A DNA stretch of 64,000 nt from Streptomyces himalayensis subsp. himalayensis (lineage in GTDB: Bacteria > Actinomycetota > Actinomycetes > Streptomycetales > Streptomycetaceae), in assembly GCF_013778455.1 (NCBI RefSeq), contig NZ_JACEHE010000027.1, positions 44,406-108,405 of the forward strand, given 5' to 3'. Positions 1-6,280 of this stretch are shown here, one piece after another. The notes below the pieces were generated by a model. The model saw nothing but the letters and a program-made list of their open reading frames with translations. It was not told where the DNA came from and searched no databases. Numbering within the stretch: the first letter of the stretch is position 1; every line of letters starts with the position of its first letter. The position numbers were made by a program, and so were the translations under genes.

Positions 1-12
1 ATGCACGTCCAT
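1..12 (-). CDS. First codons of the gene after paaD (probably paaE), cut by the window edge
   Basis: On the minus strand an ATG (positions 12-10) overlaps the TGA stop of paaD as TGATG, and the frame stays open (ATG GAC GTG CAT) to the edge. paaE, the reductase subunit of phenylacetyl-CoA epoxygenase, commonly follows paaD, so paaE is expected from context. Four codons cannot identify the product. Confidence 0.35.
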
Positions 13-638
13 CAGATCTCCTTGACGTACTCGAACGGCTCCAGGCAAGAGCGGCAGCGCCACAGGGCCTTGCAGGAGGTGGCGGCGAAACGGGAGGTCT
101 CCTCGGTGTCCACCGAGCCGCAGCGCGGGCACGCGACTGAGCGGCGGGTGGCCGGCAGTTCGAGCGGCACGGGGCCGGTGGTGCGGCGGGGCGCGGCGCC
201 GGGGGGCGCGATGCCGTGTTCGGCGAGCTTGCGACGGCCCTCGGCAGTGATCCAGTCGCTGGTCCACGGCGGGTCGAGGACGGTACGGATCTCGATCCGT
301 TCGAATCCTGCCTCCCGCAGTCGCGCGGCCACGTCGGCGCGCATCTCGGCCATCGCCGGGCAGCCGGAGTAGGTGGGCGTGAGGCCGGCGACCACGGTGC
401 CGTCGGCGATGATCTCCACGCCGCGCAGTACGCCCAGGTCGGCGAGGGTGAGCATGGGCAGCTCGGGATCGGGCACCTCCTCGGCGATGCGCCGGGCCCG
501 CCGCGCGTCGGCCGATGCGAGCCCGGTCACCGAGTCGCCTCGGACGGTCACCGAGTCCCCTCCCGCCGTCACCGAGTCGCCTCGGGCGGTCACCGTGTCA
601 CCTCGGGCGGTCACCATGTCATCTCCGGTGGTCACCAT
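12..638 (-). CDS. paaD: Phenylacetyl-CoA 1,2-epoxidase subunit PaaD
   Basis: PaaD is the small MIP18/DUF59-type subunit needed for maturation of the multicomponent monooxygenase that epoxidises phenylacetyl-CoA. The conserved core 'EVPDPELPMLTLADLGVL' is followed by the 'PTYSGCPAM' motif and, near the C-terminus, a zinc-ribbon-like pair 'CPRCGS' and 'CRSCLEPFEY', all typical of PaaD. The chosen ATG at 638 lies 6 nt after a GGAGG and overlaps the paaC stop. A second ATG at 617 is also possible. The first 40 residues are not PaaD-like: they are a translated 21-bp minisatellite (7-residue units such as GDSVTAG), so the true conserved protein begins near residue 42. Last visible complete gene of the paa operon. 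Confidence 0.92.
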   Translation of the reverse strand: MVTTGDDMVTARGDTVTARGDSVTAGGDSVTVRGDSVTGLASADARRARRIAEEVPDPELPMLTLADLGVLRGVEIIADGTVVAGLTPTYSGCPAMAEMRADVAARLREAGFERIEIRTVLDPPWTSDWITAEGRRKLAEHGIAPPGAAPRRTTGPVPLELPATRRSVACPRCGSVDTEETSRFAATSCKALWRCRSCLEPFEYVKEI

Positions 639-651
639 GTCGCCTCCGGGT
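526..651 (-). repeat. Six-unit 21-bp minisatellite across the paaC/paaD junction
   Basis: On the plus strand the motif gtcacc recurs at 526, 547, 568, 589, 610 and 631, exactly 21 bp apart, each followed by related sequence. The repeat keeps the reading frame, encodes the first 40 residues of PaaD, and covers both the paaC stop codon and two candidate paaD start codons (638 and 617). Changes in copy number would alter only the PaaD N-terminus or its start. Confidence 0.9.
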
Positions 652-1489
652 GGGCGCGGGCCACGCCCTGGAGCTCGGCCAGCAGCGGGGCCAGGTGTTC
701 GGTGTGGTCGCCGTCGCGGCCGGCGCCGGGCATGGGGTATCCCCTGCTCGAAGAGCTTGGGGAGGGCTTCCACGCGGGCATGGGCAGTCCGGCCGCCTCG
801 GTGACCTGGCGCAGGACCGCGACGACCTCGTCCCGCACGTCGTACGCCGTGAACAGCTCGCCGATGTACGGCCCGACCTGCTCCAGGGCCGTACGCATCC
901 GCCGGTGCGACTCCTCGGTGCCGTCGCCCAGGCGCACCGCCCATTCGGCCGCGTACTGCCGGTGGTACGCCAGTTCCTTGACGCCCTTGGCTGCAATCGC
1001 CGCGAGTACGGGGTCGGGCGAGGCCGTGAGCTGCTCGAAGAGCGCGAGCCTCCAGCTGGAGAGCACCAGCAGCCGGGTGATGGAGAACGCGAAGTCGCCG
1101 CCCGGGAGTTCGGCGAGGCGGACGTTGCGGAAGTCGCCGGGGTCGCGGAAGTAGGCGTACGCGTCCTCGCCGCGCCCGGTGCCGTCGACCTGCCCGCAGC
1201 GCCCGTACAGCAGGCGGGCCTGGCCGAGCAGATCGAGCCCGATGTTGGCCAGCGCCACCTCCTCCTCCAGCTCCGGGGCGCGGGTGCACCACTCGGCCAG
1301 CCGCTGCGCGCTGACCAGTGCGTCGTCGCCCAGCGCCAGGCAGCACGCGGCCACCTCACCGGCGTCGACCCCCTCGGGCACGGCGATGTCCACGCCGTGC
1401 AGCGGGTCTTCGAAACCGGTGCCGTACGCCCATCGGGCGTCGTCCTCGTGTCCCTCGGCGAGGGTCATGTAGACGTGATCGTCACTCAT
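632..1489 (-). CDS. paaC: Phenylacetyl-CoA 1,2-epoxidase subunit PaaC
   Basis: PaaC is the non-catalytic ferritin-like partner of PaaA in the phenylacetyl-CoA epoxygenase. The 285-residue product has the expected alpha-helical sequence: 'CLALGDDALVSAQRLAEW' near the N-terminus, 'EEVALANIGLDLLGQAR', 'ITRLLVLSSW' and 'KGVKELAYHRQYAAEWAVR'. Start ATG at 1489 (MSDDHVYM) follows paaB by about 10 nt. Its TGA overlaps the paaD start, implying translational coupling. Its last residues fall inside the 21-bp repeat array, so the C-terminal end may be locally variable. Confidence 0.95.
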   Translation of the reverse strand: MSDDHVYMTLAEGHEDDARWAYGTGFEDPLHGVDIAVPEGVDAGEVAACCLALGDDALVSAQRLAEWCTRAPELEEEVALANIGLDLLGQARLLYGRCGQVDGTGRGEDAYAYFRDPGDFRNVRLAELPGGDFAFSITRLLVLSSWRLALFEQLTASPDPVLAAIAAKGVKELAYHRQYAAEWAVRLGDGTEESHRRMRTALEQVGPYIGELFTAYDVRDEVVAVLRQVTEAAGLPMPAWKPSPSSSSRGYPMPGAGRDGDHTEHLAPLLAELQGVARAHPEATW

Positions 1490-1499
1490 GCCCTGCTCC

Positions 1500-1802
1500 T
1501 CAGATGTGCGGGACGTCGTCGGGGATGTCGTAGAAGGTCGGGTGGCGGTAGACCTTGTCGGCGCTGGGCGCGAAGAACGGGTCCTTCTCGTCGCGTGTGG
1601 ACGCGGCGATGTGGTCAGAGCGCACCACCCAGATCGAGACGCCCTCGTTGCGCCGCGTGTACAGGTCGCGGGCGTGGGTGAGGGCCATCCGGTCGTCGGC
1701 GGCGTGCAGCGAGCCGACGTGCACATGGTTCAGGCCCCGCTTGCCCCGTACGAACACCTCGTAGAGGGGCCACTCGTCCTTGACGCCTTCGGTGCTGCTC
1801 AT
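1500..1802 (-). CDS. paaB: Phenylacetyl-CoA 1,2-epoxidase subunit PaaB
   Basis: Small 100-residue subunit that bridges PaaAC heterodimers in the epoxygenase complex. The sequence contains the hallmark 'WPLYEVFVRGKRGLNHVHV' followed by 'SLHAADDRMALTHARDLYTRRNEGVSIWVV', full-length for PaaB. ATG at 1802 overlaps the paaA stop by 4 nt, so paaA and paaB are translationally coupled. Confidence 0.97.
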   Translation of the reverse strand: MSSTEGVKDEWPLYEVFVRGKRGLNHVHVGSLHAADDRMALTHARDLYTRRNEGVSIWVVRSDHIAASTRDEKDPFFAPSADKVYRHPTFYDIPDDVPHI

Positions 1803-2806
1803 GCCGCCCCTTCCCTCGCTCGCCTGCTCTGCTTGGCCGCGTACGCGCTCGCCGCCTCCCGCACCCAGGCGCCCTCCTCGTGGGCGGACCTGCGCCGCTC
1901 CATCCGCTGGGCGTTACAGGGCCCGTCGCCCTTGATCACCCGCTGCAGTTCCGACCAGTCCGGCGTGCCGAAGTCGTGGTGGCCGCGCTCGGCGTTCCAC
2001 CGCAGTTCGGGATCGGGCAGCGTCACGCCGAGCTTCTCGGCCTGCGGGACGGTCATGTCGACGAAGCGCCGGCGCAGCTCGTCGTTGCTGTGCCGCTTGA
2101 TCTTCCAGGCCATGGACTGCGCCGAGTTCGGCGAGGCGTCGTCGGGCGGGCCGAACATCATGAGCGACGGCCACCACCAGCGGTCCACCGCGTCCTGGAC
2201 CATCTCCCGCTGGGCGTCGGTGCCGCGCATCATCGTCATCAGCAGCTCGTAACCCTGCCGCTGATGAAACGACTCCTCCTTGCAGATCCGCACCATCGCG
2301 CGCGCGTAGGGCCCGTACGAACTCCTGCAGAGCGGCACCTGGTTGCAGATCGCCGCGCCGTCCACGAACCAGCCGATCACCCCGACGTCGGCGAAGCTCA
2401 GCGTCGGGTAGTTGAAGATCGACGAGTACTTCTGCCGGCCCTCGATCAGCCGCTGCGTGAGGTCCGCGCGGTCGGCGCCCAGCGTCTCCGCCGCCGAGTA
2501 CAGGTACAGACCGTGCCCGGCCTCGTCCTGGACCTTCGCGAACAGGATCGCCTTACGACGCAGCGACGGCGCCCTGGTGATCCACTCGCCCTCGGGCTGC
2601 ATACCGATGATCTCCGAGTGGGCATGCTGCGCGATCTGCCGGATCAGCGTCTTGCGGTAGCCGTCGGGCATCCAGTCCCGCGGCTCGATCCGCTGATCCC
2701 TCGCGATCGTCGCGTCGAAGTGCTGCTCGAGGTCCTGCTCATCGTGCCCGTCCAGGCGCGGGTCGGTGGAGCCCGCGGCGGACGAGGCGGAGTCCGTCTT
2801 GGTCAT
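1799..2806 (-). CDS. paaA: Phenylacetyl-CoA 1,2-epoxidase catalytic subunit PaaA
   Basis: Di-iron catalytic subunit of phenylacetyl-CoA epoxygenase, first committed step of aerobic phenylacetate degradation. Visible family blocks include 'QHAHSEIIGMQPEGEW', 'FAKVQDEAGHGLYLYSAAETLG' and 'RICKEESFHQRQGYELL', which carry the E-x2-H iron-ligand pairs. The start is placed at ATG 2806 (MTKTDSA), preceded by GGAAG. An upstream in-frame ATG at 2845 would put the start in the operator palindrome and is less likely. First gene of the minus-strand paaABCD operon. Confidence 0.96.
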   Translation of the reverse strand: MTKTDSASSAAGSTDPRLDGHDEQDLEQHFDATIARDQRIEPRDWMPDGYRKTLIRQIAQHAHSEIIGMQPEGEWITRAPSLRRKAILFAKVQDEAGHGLYLYSAAETLGADRADLTQRLIEGRQKYSSIFNYPTLSFADVGVIGWFVDGAAICNQVPLCRSSYGPYARAMVRICKEESFHQRQGYELLMTMMRGTDAQREMVQDAVDRWWWPSLMMFGPPDDASPNSAQSMAWKIKRHSNDELRRRFVDMTVPQAEKLGVTLPDPELRWNAERGHHDFGTPDWSELQRVIKGDGPCNAQRMERRRSAHEEGAWVREAASAYAAKQSRRAREGAA

Positions 2807-2823
2807 CGGCACTCGCTTCCCCA

Positions 2824-2841
2824 ACCGACCGTTCGTTCGGT
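2824..2841. promoter_or_regulatory. Operator-like palindrome upstream of paaA
   Basis: The 18-bp sequence accgaccgttcgttcggt is an imperfect inverted repeat (14 of 18 positions symmetric) of the CCGA-N-CG type bound by TetR-family repressors. It sits about 18 bp upstream of the paaA start, where repression of the paa operon by a PaaR-like regulator would be expected. No regulator gene is visible in the window. Confidence 0.6.
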
Positions 2842-2845
2842 CCAT

Positions 2846-3355
2846 GTGACCAGTGTGCCGAGTTTTCTCTCGCCAGACAAGCCCGGACGGACATCCCGCC
2901 GCGCCACCGGCCTCCGCGCGGACACCCGGGCGCGCGAGACCGTCCTGCGCACCGGGCGTTCGCCCTCTCCTCGGGGGCTCATACGGAGGACGGTGGCGGT
3001 CGCGTCCTGCGCGGGCCGCGACGGCTGGAGCCCTGGAGCATCCGGGGCGCTACTGGCTCTCGGTGAGCGACTGACAGCCGTGCGGCAAGGACCCCGACCG
3101 CCACCACAGCGACTTCCGCCGCGCGACCCGTACCTGACCTCACGTCAGATTTCACGCAAGCCCCGCAACTCACCCATGCACTCCCCCAACACCCAGACCT
3201 CCTTGCGTGTTTGATGCTGACTTGTGCATGCCATGAACACCTTGGGTGCCCATCGGGTGTCTCGGCGCGCTCTGTACTGCGCCGTCGCAACCGACCCCGC
3301 ATGAAGCCCGACCCCCACATGAGCGCGACCTGGTCAACGAAAGGTCTGGTGCCCT
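2846..3355. other. Intergenic region between divergent paaA and the subtilisin gene
   Basis: About 510 bp with no convincing coding sequence: frames crossing it lack family resemblance and start signals. It must hold the outward promoters for the paa operon and the protease. I cannot assign specific -10/-35 boxes. Confidence 0.6.
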
Positions 3356-4567
3356 ATGAGAGCAACCACCCGCCGGCTCGGAGCCCTTCTGCCCGCAGCC
3401 GTGCTGCTGGCAGCCGGATTGCAGTTCACCGCCTCTCCCGCGCACAGCGCGCCGCTGGCCGACCTGCGTCTCGCTCCCGAGGCGACGGCCGTCCCCGACA
3501 GCTGGATCGTCGTCCTCAAGGACGGCTCCACCACGAAGGCGGCGACGCCCGCCACGGCCAGGAGCCTCGCCACGAAGTACGACGGCGCCCTGGACCGCGT
3601 CTACAGCAGCGCCCTCAAGGGCTTCTCCGCCGAGCTGACGAGGAGCGAGGCGGCCGAACTCGCGCGGGACCCCAAGGTCGCGTACGTCCAGCAGAACCAG
3701 GTCCTGCGCATCAACGACACCCAGTCCGACGCGACGTGGGGCATCGACCGCATCGACCAGCGGGATCTTCCGTTGAGCAAGACCTACACGTACAACACGA
3801 CCGCGTCGAACGTCACCGCGTACATCATCGACACCGGGATCCGCACCTCGCACAGCGAGTTCGGCGGTCGTGCGAGTGTCGGCACCGACACGGTGGGCGG
3901 CGGCCAGAACGGGCAGGACTGCAACGGGCACGGCACGCATGTCGCGGGCACGGTGGGCGGCAAGACGTACGGCGTGGCGAAGGGCGTGAAGCTGGTCGCG
4001 GTGCGGGTGCTCGACTGCAACGGCTCCGGGACCACGGCCGGCGTCGTGGCCGGCATCGACTGGGTCACCGCGAACGCCGTGAAGCCGGCCGTGGCGAACA
4101 TGAGCCTCGGCGGCGGCGCGGACACCACCCTCGACAACGCCGTGAAGAGGTCCATAGCCTCCGGCGTCAGCTACTCGATAGCGGCTGGCAACGGCAACAT
4201 CCTCGGCTGGCCGCAGAACGCCTGCAACTACTCCCCGGCCCGCGTCCCGGAGGCCATCACCGTCGGCGCCACCGACTCCTCCGACAGGAGGGCGTCGTTC
4301 TCGAACTACGGCACCTGCCTCGACCTGTTCGCCCCAGGTGTCAGCATCGCGTCGGCGTGGGACGACAGCGACACGGCCACCAACACGATCAGTGGTACGT
4401 CCATGGCGACACCGCACACCGCGGGTGTCGCGGCCCTCTATCTGGCCACCCACCCGACCGCGACCCCGGCGCAGGTACGGGACGCGCTGGTGAACGGCGC
4501 GACCAGCGGCAAGGTGACGGATCCGCGCACCGGCTCGCCCAACAGGCTGCTCTACTCGCTGTTCTAG
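3356..4567 (+). CDS. Secreted S8 family serine protease (proteinase K/aqualysin-like)
   Basis: Extracellular subtilisin-family endopeptidase of 403 residues. Residues 1-31 are a Sec signal peptide (RR, hydrophobic core, AHSA). Residues ~45-118 form an I9 propeptide inhibitor ('DSWIVVLKDG', 'GFSAELT', 'VAYVQQNQV'). The catalytic domain follows with the complete triad: Asp159 in 'YIIDTGI', His192 in 'GHGTHVAGT' and Ser349 in 'GTSMATPHTAG'. Four cysteines in the mature part suggest disulfides. A perfect terminator palindrome follows, so it is probably a single-gene transcript. Confidence 0.96.
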   Translation: MRATTRRLGALLPAAVLLAAGLQFTASPAHSAPLADLRLAPEATAVPDSWIVVLKDGSTTKAATPATARSLATKYDGALDRVYSSALKGFSAELTRSEAAELARDPKVAYVQQNQVLRINDTQSDATWGIDRIDQRDLPLSKTYTYNTTASNVTAYIIDTGIRTSHSEFGGRASVGTDTVGGGQNGQDCNGHGTHVAGTVGGKTYGVAKGVKLVAVRVLDCNGSGTTAGVVAGIDWVTANAVKPAVANMSLGGGADTTLDNAVKRSIASGVSYSIAAGNGNILGWPQNACNYSPARVPEAITVGATDSSDRRASFSNYGTCLDLFAPGVSIASAWDDSDTATNTISGTSMATPHTAGVAALYLATHPTATPAQVRDALVNGATSGKVTDPRTGSPNRLLYSLF

Positions 4568-4592
4568 ACTGCTCGGAACCAAGCCAGGCGTG

Positions 4593-4628
4593 ACATCGGC
4601 CGGGACTCCGCGGAGTCCCGGCCGATGT
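4593..4628. terminator. 36-bp perfect palindrome after the subtilisin gene
   Basis: The sequence from acatcggccgggactccg is followed immediately by its exact reverse complement, giving an 18-bp stem with essentially no loop. It lies 25 bp after the subtilisin stop and just before the 3' end of the convergent vWA remnant, so it probably terminates from both sides. Confidence 0.85.
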
Positions 4629-4673
4629 GCGTTCCATCAGGTCCGTCAGGCCCGCAGCCGGTCGGCCGGCCCG

Positions 4674-5261
4674 TCACGCCCGCAGCCGGTCGGCCTGCCG
4701 TACCGCGTCCGCGAGCCCGCGTACCGTCTCGTCCCGCGTCGTGTACGCCAACTCCTCTGCTCGATTGGCCAGTTCGGGCATCGACGGTGCGCCAGGCAGC
4801 AGGTCCCAGCGGCCCGTGCCCGTCGGGGCCGCCGGGGTGCGCAGGGCGTCAGCGAAGTACGCCGCAACCGCCGCGACCCGCAGACCGCTGCCCGCCTGCC
4901 ACAGGGGGCCGTCGAGCGCGCCGGACTCGATCTGGCCCGACGCCTCGTGCGGGGCACGGCTGTCCGCGCGCAGTTCGATGTTGGCGCGGAGCTGCTCGCA
5001 GAACACGGTGCGGGCGTCCTTGACGTTGGACACATACGTGGTGTGGCCGTCGCCCTTGTCGGCGAGGCGCTCCATCAGGGCATCGCCGTACTGGCTGCCC
5101 ACGCCCACCCCGAAGAGTGTGAGGCCGTGCTCGCGGCGGGCGTCGGCGATGCGCTCCAGAATCGCGTCGGCGCTCGTCTCGCCCGTGTTGGCGAGGGCGT
5201 CGGAGAGCAGGACGACCCGGTTGGTGGCGCCGTCGCGCAGGCCCCCTGCCCCCTCGGCCCG
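4674..5261 (-). pseudogene. 5'-truncated von Willebrand A (YfbK-like) domain gene
   Basis: The minus-strand frame encodes the C-terminal half of a vWA-domain protein: 'GLRDGATNRVVLLSDALANT', 'ADAILERIADARREHGLTLF', 'GVGVGSQYGDALMERLADKG', then a DUF3520-like tail with 'ADALRTP'. The N-terminal half, including the MIDAS DxSxS motif, is absent. A TGA closes the frame at about 5262-5264, exactly where a long inverted repeat begins. An internal ATG at 5108 would give only 144 residues without the vWA core, so this reads as a remnant rather than a working gene. Confidence 0.8.
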
Positions 5262-5327
5262 TCAGCTTGTCTGTGCGCTCCTTCGTTCGAAACAGCGGAG
5301 CGCTTGTGACTGTGACGGCCGAGGGGG
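5249..5327. repeat. Long imperfect inverted repeat at the vWA truncation point
   Basis: The arm ccccctcggcc (5249-5259) matches ggccgaggggg (5317-5327), and inner segments gtca/tgac and gcgctcc/ggagcgc continue the pairing. It separates the truncated vWA gene from the ABC permease. It may act as the terminator of the transporter operon, or mark the deletion or insertion junction that removed the vWA N-terminus. Confidence 0.65.
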
Positions 5328-5416
5328 CCCGAAGGAGCTGTCGGGGCCGTTGCGGCTGGATCTCGATGCGGCTACGGCGGGCGGCGGTTGAGACAGGGAG
5401 GTGATCCTCCGGAGAC

Positions 5417-6280
5417 CTAGGACACCACGTCCTTCCGGCGAAAACCGCGGAAGGCCAGCGCGAACAGCACCAGTGCGTACGTTATGGAGACCGACGCGCC
5501 CTGGATCATGCCGCCCCACTCGGGCTCCGGCTGGATCGCGTCCGCCCAGGCGAACTGCCAGTGCGCGGGCAGGAAGTCGCGCCAGTCGCCCAGGGCGGTC
5601 ACCGCGTCCAGCACATTGCCGACGATCGTCAGTCCGACGGCGCCGCCGACCGCGCCGAGCGGTGCGTCGGTCTTCGTCGACAGCCAGAACGCTAGCCCGG
5701 CGGTGACGAGCTGGGACACGAAGATGTACGCGATGACGATCACCAGCCGCTGGGCTGCGGTGCCCGAGTCGAGCGCCCCGCCGGTGGGGATCTGGAGTGG
5801 CCCCCATCCGTACGCGACGCTGCCGACCGCCAGCGCAACCAGTGGCAGCAGCACCATCGCGGCCAGGCTGAGGCCCAGCGCGACGACGAGCTTCGACCAC
5901 AGCAGCCGGGCCCGGGGCACGGGCGACGCCAGCAGATAGCGCAGCGACGACCAGCTCGCCTCGGAGGCGACCGTGTCACCGCAGAACAGCGCCACCGGCA
6001 CCACCAGCAGGAAGCCCGCCGAGACGAACAGGCTGGTCGCGGCGAAGTTCGCCGCGGACGCCGTGGCCGTGTCCATCAGCGTCACGCGGTCGTCGGGGCC
6101 GTCCGGCTCGCCGCCGATCGCGAAGGCCACGACCAGCACGAACGGCAGTGCGGCCAGCACCGCGCCCATCACCAGCGTGCGCCGCCGCTTCAGCTGGCGG
6201 ACCAGCTCGACGCGCAGCGGCAGCGTCCGCCCCGCGCGGTACCCGTGCGCCACCTCGGTGCGTTCGGCGAGCGTGGTCAT
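5417..6280 (-). CDS. ABC-2 type transporter permease
   Basis: Integral membrane protein of 287 residues with about six hydrophobic segments (for example 'LVMGAVLAALPFVLVVAFAI', 'FVSAGFLLVVPVALFCG', 'LGLSLAAMVLLPLVALAVG') and the loop 'ASEASWSSLRYLLASPVPR' typical of ABC-2 permeases. Its ATG overlaps the stop of the upstream esterase/ATPase fusion gene by 4 nt, so the two form one transporter of unknown substrate. Confidence 0.92.
   Translation of the reverse strand: MTTLAERTEVAHGYRAGRTLPLRVELVRQLKRRRTLVMGAVLAALPFVLVVAFAIGGEPDGPDDRVTLMDTATASAANFAATSLFVSAGFLLVVPVALFCGDTVASEASWSSLRYLLASPVPRARLLWSKLVVALGLSLAAMVLLPLVALAVGSVAYGWGPLQIPTGGALDSGTAAQRLVIVIAYIFVSQLVTAGLAFWLSTKTDAPLGAVGGAVGLTIVGNVLDAVTALGDWRDFLPAHWQFAWADAIQPEPEWGGMIQGASVSITYALVLFALAFRGFRRKDVVS

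Noticed and set aside
526..651. Possible CRISPR array
   Set aside because: Units are directly adjacent 21-bp tandem repeats with no spacers, and they are translated within paaD.
2807..2845. Longer PaaA start at ATG 2845
   Set aside because: It overlaps the operator palindrome and lacks a ribosome site, whereas ATG 2806 has one and fits family length.
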